Origin: Sciurus carolinensis
Lineage: Eukaryota > Chordata > Mammalia > Rodentia > Sciuridae
DNA: 64,000 nucleotides
Assembly (NCBI RefSeq): GCF_902686445.1
Contig: NC_062218.1
Location: forward strand, 14,483,015 to 14,547,014
Reading direction: 5' to 3'
Shown here piece after piece: positions 24,156-36,400 of this stretch (the stretch's first letter is position 1; the number at the start of each line of letters is the position of its first letter). The position numbers and the translations under genes are program-made. Under the pieces are notes generated by a model. The model was given only the letters and a program-made list of their open reading frames with translations, did not search any database and was not told the origin of the DNA.

Positions 24156-25564
24156 ATTAGCTTAGGTATATTTAGTTTTTTTCTCATACTGAACCAGACT
24201 TTTGGTGCGTCGGGATCTTTGTATTTTCTCTAACTTGCTTTTATACTTGTGCAAGCAACACAAATATTTCTAGAATTTATTTAAGGTCCCCAACACATGA
24301 CCTAGATAATGTAGAACTTTATTATGGCATATTTTTACATCGACTTTAATGCTGTCTGAATCAAGTCTCATAACTGAAAAAAAACTGCCCTCTTAACTAT
24401 TTTTAGAAAGAAATTAGGTGGCCGTTCCTTTTTCCCACAAAGCTGTCTGCTGTACTCTACACTGGTTGAAAGGAATGAGAACATCTCTAAGTATTAATGA
24501 AGAATGGCAGTTCGAATAGTGTTCTGGGGAAAAAGCAAGGTACAAAGGAGTATATGCTTTTATATTTTCTTTAAAAAAATAACAGGCCGAGGGTACATAT
24601 GTGAGTACATGTTTGGGACAGTTTAAAGTATTCCTGGAAGACTGTTTAAGAAAATGGCAACAAAATTAAAAAACCTTTCTTCTTTGGAAGGAAAACTGGG
24701 CTGTGTTGGGAGGAAAAGTCAGTTTTTACCTTTAGTGTTTGAATTTTTAAAAAAATCACCTGTGTATTCTCTTCTAAAAAATTAAAAATGAGAAACGTGG
24801 AAATGCAGTGTTCAGATCTGAGCGACGCTGTCCTTCTCAGAGGCCACCCTCAAGAGAGAGGGCAGGGCACTTGCAATTACCCTGCCCACCGCGTTCCAAG
24901 TCATGGACGTCCCAATACTGATGAGCACGAACAGAACCGGGGACTCAGAATGGATCTTGGGTCAAGGAAGCCCCGGCTCCTCCCCAGGGTGCAGGTCCAA
25001 TCCCAGCACTGCAGGGTGGGATCACCGGGGACCCGGTGGCATGGACCTCTCCCCCTGTATGCTGCGCTGCAGTGCCCTGTGAATCTCCAGCTACTTCCAA
25101 AGATAACATGAAAGGCACCCCAAGCTACTGAGCGTCAAGTGGAGGTGTGTTCTGACACCTTGATTGAGTGGTGCCTCCCCTCCCCTGCCATTTCCTCACT
25201 GTATTTAGAGGGTGGGGGTGCCCTTCTTGGGTGGCAGTCCCAGAGGGGATCCAGCCTGGACAGCAGTGGAAGCAGCTCACCAAAAGGACAACAGGCAGCA
25301 GGCCTCTTCACCCGCCTTCCTAGCTCCCTTGAGACCACAGGTGTCAATAGCGCCTGGCTTCAGGTGACTTCCCAGGGCACATTTGTGGCCAAATCGCTTA
25401 CCTGCGTACTCTGCAGCACAGTGAGCTACAGGCAGGTCTGGATCATGGATTTCAAGGTTAGGCACATTTTGGAGACAGGCAAAAGAGACTGACATAAGCA
25501 CATTTCAAATTTTAGATTTGTGTAATGGCATTTACCAGTCCTTTCACCTGAGAGCATGGTCAAG
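24156..25564. other. Region between the two poly(A) candidates, no gene recognised
   Basis: Mostly unique, A/T-rich at its left end and GC-richer at 24850-25350. It would be 3' UTR if the distal poly(A) site were used. Confidence 0.45.
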
Positions 25565-25866
25565 AGCAGGGAGCCAGCCCTCCACATCTACTGCTTCCGC
25601 ATCCATGGGTCCAACCAACCACAGATCAAAAACTAAACTGTTCTGAGCAGAGCTGCCATCAGTATTCCCAATACAGCACATGTACAGAGCACTGACCTTA
25701 TCAGTATCACATGTAATCTAGAGATGATTTACAGTATACGGACGGATGTGTGAGGCTTATGTGCAAATACTGCGTGACTTCACCTAAGGGAGCTGAGCAC
25801 CTGCAGATTTTCACACATGCAGGTCCTAGAACCAGTCCCCTGCAGATACCGAGGGATGAATATACA
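25565..25866. mobile_element. Unclassified old interspersed repeat, copy 1
   Basis: Contains CCATGGGTCCAACCAACCAC, ATCTAGAGATGATTTACAGT, ATGTGCAAATACTGCGTGAC and CAGATACCGAGGGATGA in this order. A second copy lies at 49130-49322. I recognise it as a recurrent mammalian repeat but not its exact name. Confidence 0.5.
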
Positions 25867-25996
25867 GGAAACACAGAGCTTAGACCCTCTGAAGCCAAAA
25901 GCAATACAACCAAAAACCTAAAGAAAAATGAACCCCTCACAAAGTTATTTAGAGTCACCCTGATAAAGGCAACACATGGTGTGTTAGCTAATATCT

Positions 25997-26002
25997 TTTA
26001 TT
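25997..26002 (-). promoter_or_regulatory. MYO10: Proximal poly(A) signal of MYO10
   Basis: The minus strand reads GACAATAAAAGATATTAGC, a canonical AATAAA about 1.3 kb after the stop. Cleavage is expected around 25970-25987. Another AATAAA at 26082-26087 lies next to an A-rich run and could mimic a site through internal priming. Confidence 0.6.
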
Positions 26003-26875
26003 GTCAGACTTTCTGTGAGCCAACAAACAAGTTCACATAGTTGTTCATAAGGGATAAGGCCAATTTCTTTTCTTTTTTTTTTTTATTTTAATGGGTAGAC
26101 TTCGTTGGCCCAAGTCTTTATAACTTTTCCATATAAAAATAAAGGTCCAAGTTCAGGTTATTCTTCCGGTTGTAAATGGTGATTTAATTGTAGGGGCCTG
26201 TTCTGACCACCAACGTAAACTTGGGGTAAAGCAGGCGCATTTCACCAAAGCGTCAGCTTTTAACGCAGGTGCTTCAGAGACCCCCCATGTTACCCCTTGC
26301 GGCAAGGCAGCAGCTTCCCCGATTCAACGCCGTTATGTATGTAATCTATCCAGAGCACGGGCCAACCTCCAAAGGAAAACGTTTTTTAACTTAACTCTTT
26401 TAGAAATAAAAAAAACCCTCCAAAATGACTTCTTATTGTTCTAAAGACAGCACTGGAGTTGGTAGTTGTTAAGAGTGGTTCATAAATACAGTTATTTTGT
26501 GGGTTGCAGATCTGTTTGCAATACAGCAGACACAGAGTGCAGATTTTGCTACATATAAAACAGAACTGAGTCAAAACATGATCTTTCAAAATACAGCAAT
26601 GACAGGAAAAATCCAGGATACCGGTTTGTTAATAAAACCACCTTAATAAAGTAACAATTGAAGACTATAACTCTGAGCTATGAAAATATACAGACTGTTT
26701 ACACCATTGCACATCCTCTTCCCTTTGTGTTTAATGCTCATGGAACAATGATTAAAGTGTTGAGTTTATGAACACACGCATGCACAGGCAAGCACAGACA
26801 CTCGGAAGATGAAACGAAGCGCAACAGTTCCTAGTGTCCAGAGGGAGGCCGCCAGCAGCGCTCCAACCAAGACAC

Positions 26876-26908
26876 CGCCCCGCCCCCGCCCCGCCCCCGC
26901 CCCGCCCG
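26876..26908 (-). repeat. MYO10: G-rich tract in the MYO10 3' UTR (G-quadruplex candidate)
   Basis: The plus strand is a run of CCGCCCC and CCGCCCCC units. The transcript therefore carries at least six G-runs of three or more separated mostly by single C residues, which satisfies the usual G-quadruplex pattern. Confidence 0.85.
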
Positions 26909-27313
26909 CACGCACGCAGGGCAATCGGGCTGGGGGCTAGTGCACAATCCAGACAGGCGACCCGTCTCCCGCCGGGTGCCCCCCTCAGTAGCACAGTTAA
27001 GGTCCTCGGGCTGGTTCCCAGTTAAGGCACTTCTGGCTGCTTTGGTGGCAGCATGATTCCCCCCCTTTCTTTTTTAAGGCATGTGTCATCTAAGAGTAGT
27101 AAAGCTTTGGAAATTGTGCAGACGGTTAAGGTTGACAGCTTAGTACGTGATCATTGAAGCTGACAGGGCGAAAGGATCCCTGGAGATTCCTCCCTCCAGC
27201 GAGGGGCTTCCAGAAAGCCTGGGCAGGTCGGCATCGGCCAGACTCAGGACCCCGGAGGGGCCGAAGCCCGAGGGTGGCGTGTTCAGGTACCAGCCGGGTG
27301 GGCTCTTCCGTCT

Positions 27314-27415
27314 TCACCTGGAGCTGCCCTGGCTGCTCACGGAGCGGGTGGAGCTGTAGCGCTTCTTCACGATCATGCTGATGTAGGCTTTCATGAGCTT
27401 GGCCACGTCCACCAC
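27314..27415 (-). CDS. MYO10: MYO10 last coding exon (end of FERM, C-terminus)
   Basis: Codes [20 protein letters not shown] and a Ser-rich end ([12 protein letters not shown]), then TGA at 27314-27316. The acceptor is CAG at 27416-27418; phase 0. This is the last helix of the FERM F3 lobe and a short basic/serine tail. Confidence 0.96.
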   Translation of the reverse strand: MVDVAKLMKAYISMIVKKRYSSTRSVSSQGSSR

Positions 27416-30400
27416 CTGCCGGGAAGCAGAACCCACGCGGTCACCAATCTCCATCGGGTCAAAGGGCCCAGCCTAACACTGCCTCTGCCCGTCCTCCGAG
27501 CAGAAGCCCCAGCACTCCATACTAACACGGGGCTCCAGTCTTGAACAGTCAGCAGTTAACTGCCTCACCCTCTCCCAGCCAGGGGAAGGCGAATTCTGCT
27601 TCTCCAAAGGCCACGTGCGCCACCTGGTGGTTCATGCACACAAAACGACAATTTTTGCTTCCGTAAATTATGAAAGCTTGCAGCCAAGCAAGTCAGAGTA
27701 TCATGCGGGCTGCAATGACTTTCCTCACTGAAAATTAATGTGAACTGTGGAGTTCACGATCAGTCCTGAAGTCTGAATCAATCAATTCTGGTCCACGCCT
27801 CGGAGGCAGCTAAAGAAACAGAACTGACGTCTCGGAGGCCAGCAGAGAGCTGTGTGGCAGGCTGCCCCGACAGGGGCCTGCTGCTGTTCCCTACCAGCCA
27901 CCTCGTAACACTAGGAGCTCCCATTAGCTTCTTCCACTGCCACCCTCTGGCCAGCCCTCCTCACTGCTGGCTGTGTCCTGTGACATCCTACCAGGTTTCC
28001 ATTTCCCAGGTCCCTCCGCCCTTCCAATCCCACCCCAGATCACGGCTGGTAAAATCACTGTGGAAATGTCGTGCCCGAGATCCCACAACAGCCCTCTGTT
28101 GTCTACTGGATGCACCCAAATCCTGCAGCCCTGCACTTGGGGCCCTCTAGTCGGGGAACCCCCAGCCCTCTTCTCTCAGTGTGCATTACTCTACCAGGCT
28201 CGCCAACCCGCTGCACGGCACCCTTGGCCTCCCCGCCTTCCAGCACCTTCGACACCCTCCTCGTCACCTCTCCATTGTGCGGCGGGAGCATTTCCATCTA
28301 CCTCTTTGCTGGCCAGCAGCTCCCTTTGTGCAGAGTTCAGTAGGTTTGTATTCTGGTTACATTTTCTAAAGTTTGGAGCTGATAGCACAATATGTAGAGG
28401 TTATTTTGTGTATGACCCTGAGATTGAGAATTTACGCCCAGATGGTCACACCACGTGGCTCCCTTCTGCTCTGTGGTCACCACTGCAATCAAGTCTCACT
28501 GCTGCAATTCTTTGTCACAATTATCTAATCTTCACATTAAACGTTATGCTTCTTCATGGACATCTGTATCACTTCCTTTCTTTTCCTTTCCTCCCTAATA
28601 AAATAGAACCAAATTTCTCTATAAAAAGTAGACAGAAGAAATTTGGGCTTATCCGAGTTTGGCTTTTTGGGAACCTGCCCTTGGGGGAGGTTCATATAAA
28701 AACATGGTGAGAACTACCTAGATGGTCAGAGGTGTCGGGAAGAGGGGTGCCACTGACCCTTGCCAAGGCCATGGGTGGACGCAGTGCCCGCTCTGCCTCT
28801 TACCTCGCTGGTTTCGAAGAGCAGTTCCCGCTCGTCCACCACAATCTTGTACGTGTTTGCCAGGGGAGCCCCGAAAGAGAGGATGTGTTCGTACTGGAAG
28901 ACTTCCAGTGGCCTTCCCTCTCCACGCTTGTAGACGGAGACGGCGTCCGCGCTGACGCCCAGCCAGAGCTCCTGGGGGAAGCCGCCTTCCTTGCACTGGG
29001 GGTCAAAAGAGTCAGGATAAGGGTTTAAGGGCCAGGCAGGAAACACACAGTCGAGAAGCCGCAAGACAGAGCAAGACAAGAGCTCAGCATGGAGCTGCCT
29101 GCATTCGCTGCGCAGGCTGCTGGGGGCTTGCCCCAGGAGAAGTGGCAGCTCTCCGGCTGTCCTGCCTTCTGACTGGAAAGCCCAGTGAGTCTGAGGCGGC
29201 GCGTCGACTCCTCACTTCTCGGCACAGTCCACTGTTTAGCCCTCTCAATCGGCAACGTGGAAGAGGCCTGATGAGGCGCACGCTGGCCAAGGAAGCTGAG
29301 GAAGCTCTCGGCCACCAGGCACCCTGAGCCACTCTAGGGTGCTGCCTCTAGTTCCTCCTCTAATCCCTTCTGGGATGGTTACTCTTCAACTACGAAATCC
29401 AAGGCCACGGAGGGAAATTCTCCCAGGCCCTGTGTGCCGGGCAATTTTGGCTCTTCTCCATAGAGTAGCAGCGGCCTTTTGCCTGTTTGGTGTAAGCAGA
29501 TATTTCACTAACTCAGACTTTCTTACGTAGATCGGTGGAAGAACAGCAGCCTAAGTGGAAAGAATAGCCGTGCAAGCTAGTCTGAACCAGTGCACACAGG
29601 GACAGGTATAAACTGGGGACACTGAAAAGAAGAGGAAGATGGTACGAAGCACCTGATTCACACCAGGGAACAAACATAATTGAACCAGTCAATTGACCAA
29701 ACCCAAAGAGAAGCAATTAAAAGATCTTAAAAACTAAAATCGACCTGTACCATTTTGAGAGAGTCTCAAGTTAAAGTCATCAGATAACATGCTGAATTGC
29801 TGTGACTGTAAGAAAACTGGAAGCTAAGCCAGACAGGAGAGGAACTATTTAGGCTTTGAAAGTCATGTGGTCTCGATCACAACAACTCTACTGTTTCTGC
29901 ATGAAAGCAGCCAAGGAAAATACCTAAAGGAATGAACATGACTGTGTTCCAATAAAACTTTATTTATAAAAAAACGGGGGCTGGGGGTATAGCTCAGTTG
30001 GTAGAGTGCCTGCCTCGCATGCAGGGTTGGGTCTGCATGCCACAGTTTGCCAAAACCTCCTTTTGACCATTGGTAAGAATTCCTTTCAATCAATGGTCTA
30101 CTTAAAAAAAGGAAAAAGGGAAAGAAACCACAAATTCATTATACCTCAGTGGGTGGCTGAGGCATAAACAATTTGCATATCCAAAGTTTCTAATTCAAGT
30201 ACATAATTCTAAAAAATTTAAACAACTTAAATGCAGATTTCTACCAGCATTTAAAAAATGAGTGCTGTAGCTTTCATAAGAGTAGAAGTTATTCAAGAAC
30301 AGATGATATCTTAATTTTGTGTTCATTCCTAATATCATAGGAACATCAACTACAAAAGGGAAAAAAATGCTTTGGGGAGGTAGCGGGTGTTAATGGTAAG

Positions 30401-33400
30401 GTTTAGGGGTGTTCATGAAACGGGGTGCGAGTGTTCCAGCTTGACCTCCAGCCAAGGGACCTGGCCACAAGGGGTACCCTGCCTGCCCACCGCGCAGCAG
30501 CCAGCTCTCACCTCCACGTCAAAGAGTGTGGACCCGTAGCCAGGCCACTCCTTGATCAGGGCCATGTACTTGGCCATGGCCTGCTCCTGGTTCATCCCCT
30601 GAAATTTCTTCCACTTGTCGATGATGCTGGCTCGAGCGGAGCACACCTCCTCCTTGATCCACATGTCCAGCATCTGCTCCTCTTCGGCCTTCTGCCGAAC
30701 CCCGGAGCCCGTCCGGAAGCTCCGCCTCAGAGTCCCCTCCAGAAAGCTCGTCCTCCTCTTCTCCAGCCGCTCGCAGGGGGTGAAGCTTTTGGTGGACTGG
30801 CTGATGCGGGCTCTGAGTCTCTGCAGGGAGTAAACCTCTTCGAGAGGCGGGACTGCGGCGTGCGGAGTGTGATCCCCCTGCAGGTACTGGAGCCGCAAGG
30901 CAGCGAGAACCTGGAGGTTTTCTTCAGGGGCTGGATGGTGGCCATGGATTACGGCTTCGTGGGCCTGAAAGGAGGAGGCAACAGCTCTGGGGTCAGAGCA
31001 GCGCTGTTACGGGATGCCCACGAGCCTCACTCCCTTGTGACCGCTCTAGAATGTCACCTTCCCTGACAGCCTGAAGAAAATCCTACCCTAAGCCCCTTCG
31101 CCATTTTCACCTTAAATTCCTCCCTGGCACAGATACCATTTAACTTGTTCCAAGGCTTCTATTCCTCATGGTCTGTCTGTCTTCCTCAAACTAGAAGAGT
31201 TCCTGGCAGGGAAGTGAAATAAACTATGCAGAAGTTTCACTCTACAAGTGAACACTAGAGGGCTGGCCTGTCCTGCTGGGAGATCTACCGCCATGTGCAG
31301 CTTCTGAGGGCCAGAGAGGATGATTTATAAGGTGCAGTCAGGGGACTCTCCTGCTTGCCAGCAAAGGATCTATTTTAAGAGTTCCCTTTACCTGTTCAAA
31401 CATAAATGCAAATTCCACACTGTCTTTTGGCACGTTGTCCGTGTCCAGGAAGCAGTAAAGTTTGAAGTAGAATTTCCAAGGCAAGTCCCCTGCTTCTGAT
31501 GTGGCAGTCAGTCTAGAAAGAGAAGTCACAAGACTCAGAAAGCACAATGGGAGACAGCCCTTGGGTGGCCTGCGGGGAGCTGACTTACATAGCTCATTCT
31601 CTCTAGGACGGAGGCACTAACCATGCTCAGGTGACAGTGAAGCTGGGCTTGGTGATGGGGATGGGACTCATCACAGTTCCTTAGCAGTTTTATTTAACTA
31701 GAGGTCTCACTCTACAAACAGGAAGGCTTCAGTTATGGAACTAGCATTTTCTGAGGGTCCCAGATTAATCAGTACTGGTTAGGTCTTACACTGAATCCAC
31801 AGAACAGAAAGAAAGAAAGGTCATTTCTTCATTCCCTTTACCAATCCTGAAATAAATTATAGCAACATTCATAAATATTGAATACTCTTGAATGGAGATG
31901 GTGTTTATGCTGAGGAGTAACTTTTATGCTACCACTCGGGGGACACGAAGTCAAAAACGAAATAGTGTATAAATGTAATATTGCAGGTGCATTTTACATT
32001 GGAGACATCAAAAGTGGTTTGATAGATTTTAAGTCAGTTGATGTCTACTGGCCTAATTTCAAAGCTTATGACAAGTGAAAGCCTAAGAATTGAGAAATTC
32101 TAAGACAAAGGACACAACAAGTGACTGAGAAAGAGAATGGGATGAAGTCAAGTTAATCCATCTTCGAGACTGTGGCTTCGTGTAGGAACCATGGAACAGC
32201 TGGCAGAGATGAACAGCTCCATCTGCTTCAGCACAGTAAAATAAACAACTTGAACATACAGTGACGCGCAACGTGGAAGGGCGGTCCAAACCCTCAGCCC
32301 TCGCTCTGACGTTTTTTATTTGCTCTTCCAACCCTTTATGAAGAACTTACTTTTCAAACTTTGCCAGGACATCAGCTACAATGGTTCGGCTCTCGATGGC
32401 TTTGTCCAAGTGTCCGTTGTACTCAAACAAGGCGAACATGTTCCTACTGTCCTCCATGGCGAGGCCCCGGATCAGCTTCTCCACCACCTGGAAGACACAC
32501 AGGAAGCCCTCAGCTAGGAGGCTGTTGTCCCACCACATGCTTCTAGAATATGTCTTCCAGGGGACCCAGAGAGAGCTGCTAGCACATGTATGGTCACCCA
32601 GAATCTCAAAGGTGACATTTTTCTCTTTTTTTTTTTTTTGGGTACTATAGATTGACCCCAGAGGCACTTTTAGAACTAAACCACATCCCCAGTCCTTTTT
32701 AAATTTTGAGACAGGATCTTGCTAAGTTGCTTACGGCCTCGCTGAGTTGCTGAGGTTGGCCTCAAACTTGTGATCCTCCTGCCTCAGCCTCCCTGGTTGC
32801 TGGGATTATAGGCATGTGACACTGCACCTGACTTTCCCTTCTCTTAAAGTAGCCTTATCTCTTTCTTGCCAAAGTGGAACGTAAGGTACTTTACCAATCA
32901 ATGGACACATTTCTTGCAAACCCATACTAGTAGGAAAAGGAATGAAACACTGAAGTCCTGTCTTTTTAGCTAATGAATTTGTGAACTCCAAAAAATAATA
33001 ATGATTTCAAATGATACCTCTTCCACACAAGAAGCCTTCTGAGGTTTTACTGCACTAATCCTTTTAGCCAGTGAGTTTCATAATGCTAAGAGTAAATTTA
33101 ATGAAGATAATAAGCTGGGCATTGTGGTACATCGATATAATACCAGCTTCTCAGGAGGATGAGATAGGAGGACCTCAAGTTCAAGGTAAGCCTGGGTTAT
33201 TTAGTGAAGCCTTGTCTTAAAATTAAATTAAGAAAAGGGGAGTGACTGTGCATGCAGCTCAGCAGTAGAGTGCCTGCCTAGCATGCCCTGGATTCAATCC
33301 CCAGTACTGCAAGGAAAAAAAAAGTTCATCTGACCCAATGATCTCAAAATTCATGTGGCAGGGGCTGGGGAGATAGCTCAGTTGGTAGAGTGCTTGCCTT

Positions 33401-36400
33401 GTAAGCACAAGGCCCTGGGTTCAATCCCCAGCACCAAAAAAAAAAAAAAAAATTAATGTGGCAAAAAGAAACACCCTGGGGGGCCGGGGTTGTGGCTCAG
33501 TGGTGCAGCACTTGCTTAGCATGTGTGAGCACTGGGTTCAATTCTCAGCACCACATAAATAAAATAAAGGTATCGTATCCATCCACAACTAAAAATATTA
33601 AAAAAATAAATAAAGAAAGAAAGACCCTGGGGCTGGGGTCACAGCTCAGTGGTAGAGTACTTGCCTCACCCATGTGAGGCACTGGGTTCCATCCTCAGCA
33701 CCACATCAAATAAGCAAATAAAATAAAGGTATTGTGTCCATCTATAAAAAAATACTTAAAAAAACACCCAGTTGCAGAAATAACACGATATATCCTTGTC
33801 ACTGCAATGTTCCTGAATCAAGTCTGCTGCCTCTACTAGATTCCCAGCTGCTCCTCAGATTAGCAGGATTACATCTCAGATATTTTGGCCTGAGTTCAAC
33901 TTTTTGTTTCCTCTCCTCTTTAGTAACTACTTGAACTCTATGTACATGTGATAGGTTGCACTTATTTCCTTGTTTACTCAGCAGCTGCATACAGTACAAG
34001 ACAGTCTAATCATGCGCCCATCTAATTCAGCACGACTTGCAGACTCGGGTGTGGGTAGTTGTGCATCAAGCGGGATGAGGGGCTCCGCCGTGGCCTGACC
34101 TCGCCGGCTGTGGTGTGGGAGTTGATGGTGATCTTGCAGGAACCTCCGCCATGGCAATACACCGTGGATGTCATCTCCTGCCTGTGGATCAGAGCTTCGA
34201 TCTCATCCCGGGAAGGCACAAACTCTCGGCATTTGGTTTTCTTAAGTGATTCGTAGATGAAGAGAGCGTATTTTTCCATCTCAGTTCCTGGAAACTGTTC
34301 CCGTATCCTAGGAGACAAATGTGAACTGTTAACTGTAGATGGAGGCTGGCCGGCCCGGGGAATCTAGGCTGTGGGAAGGTCCAAGGGCTCGAAATGGTGA
34401 AGCGGGCAGTAGCTTTCTGCTGGGTGCCCAGTTCATCCTGTGCAAACTCAGCCTAAAGACCAAAAAAATAAAGCGCTGGGGGCACCCCCACCGCCAAGCA
34501 CCTTGCCAGTGCCATTAACATCTGACAGACTCATGCTGCTGCTGCTTTTTTTTTTGTACTGGGGTTGAACGCAGGGGCACTTAACCACTGAACCACATTC
34601 CCAGCCCTTTTTAAAATTTTTTATTTCAAGACATGGTCCCACCAAGTAGCCGAGGCTGGTTTTGAACTTGTGATCCTCCTGCCTCAGTCTCCTGAGTTGC
34701 TGGGATTACAGGCGTGCACCACTATGGCTGGCTCATGCTTCTGAATGTCTTCAGAAAGCTGTTTCCCCAGTTAACCAACTCAGTAGTTTTTAGCTCTTGT
34801 CACAGATACACATAGAATTAAGTGAGGTAATAGATGCGTTTATCTTCTATACAATAACCATTTTACTATTTAATGTATCCAATTAAACTATTTTGTAAAC
34901 CTCACACAATTACCAATAAATAAAACACAACTCTCCAACATCTTTAAAAAATTTAAATCAGATTGTTTCTACCTGTTTGGCCTGAAATAAATATCCAAGT
35001 TGGTTTTTCTGTTTATGTAAGAGTAGTGGTAATCAAATGTACCCAACATCCTAGGATACTATGCCCAATGTGACCTGGTCCCTGACATGGCCTTGCATGA
35101 CCTGAAGAAAGAAAGGACACGTGTGTCCTGAGAGCTTGCTGGAGCAGACCAAGAGGCCCCTGCCTACAAGGGGCTCTCTATCAGAATTGGGGGACCCCCC
35201 CCAGTGAATCAGGTCTGGCTCACCTCGTAGCCAGGGGCTTTACCTTTTCAGGTGGAACTTGAGATACTTGAGGATCCCTCGGCTGGGCAGGAAGGTACAG
35301 CTCAGGCATGTCAGGATCTGCCAGCTGTACAGGTTGCCCACGCTGCCAGGATGGGGCACTTTGTTGGTCTGCTTGATGAGCTGGCAGTACAGCTCGTCCC
35401 GCAGAGGTCGGAGGTCATGCCCCGTCTGCAGGATGCCCTGGATTATTGGGATAGGATCAGACATGGATTCCAGCTGCTGAAGGGAGTTGAATATCTTAAT
35501 GGCTTCATCCTGGAGGGTTGTGTAGCCTTTGTCTTTGAGCACTAGGAAAAGCAAACAAAGGGAGGTCTCAAAGGAGCATAAGGAGATGAGAGGAAGGAAT
35601 GAATGGAGACAGCCACGTCCTGATGCAGTGTCCACCCTGTGCCCCACACATGAGAATCAGCTGAACAAAGCAGCAAAGCAGGTGGGGAAGTTACACTGTT
35701 GTTATATGATTACTTTTTACTATGTGAAATGCTTTCTTAAAAAGCAGTTTATGGCTGAACAGGTTCTGTGCTTGGAATGCAAAACTGTTTAAGATCTGTT
35801 TATCTGGTATGGATGCACCTCCAGCTAATGGATGGGGTTACAATCTGAAAAGTCTATCATAACTTAAAAATATCCTAAGTCAAAACTGGATTAATGCACC
35901 GGGCTACAAAACATCTTGCTTAAAATGTGTTCTGAACACATGTGCGTGAGCCCACATTTTAGTAAATTCATCTAATGCAGGCCTATTTCATCATTTCATA
36001 ATGAAGAGTTGAATAGCTCATGTAAATTACTGAGCATTCATGTGGAGTGCTAGCATTTTGAGTCCCTTCAAACCTTTTCACGACTCTAATAGCCTTTGCA
36101 TCTCTAAAACCAAACTCCGAGATTCCCACTCATGATGACTAAGCATCTTTGAGTTAAACCAATGTAAGATGTTGAGCTCAGAGTTATTATGGAAAATGAA
36201 ATCACAGCCCCTGAGTGTCAAATGGGATTCTGGACTTACAGTTGAGATTGATGTCCCCATAGGGGAGGGGCAAGAGAGGAGAGTGCAGGGGGTGGTGGGT
36301 GTATCGCAGGATGGGGTTCCGCTTGTAAATCTGCTCCACCACGTCTGAATTCAGGCAGTTCTCCTTGAAAACAAATTAGTCATTACAAAGAAAGCAAAAA

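Larger units (their letters stand above)
25980..27313 (-). other. MYO10: MYO10 3' UTR (proximal form)
   Basis: Non-coding sequence from just after the stop codon to about 20 bases past the AATAAA at 25997-26002. It is free of SINEs, unlike most of the window, as expected for a constrained UTR. It includes a C-rich plus-strand tract at 26876-26908, which is G-rich in the mRNA, and a second AATAAA at 26082-26087. The left boundary is inferred from the poly(A) signal, not seen directly. Confidence 0.65.

Noticed and set aside
27973..28710. Open frame of 245 codons on the plus strand inside a MYO10 intron.
   Set aside because: Ser/Pro-rich composition, overlapping frames in the same region and no recognisable family. 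It may be old L2-type repeat material, but I could not confirm that.
30425..31066. Open frame of 213 codons on the plus strand.
   Set aside because: Antisense shadow of the 453-base FERM exon.
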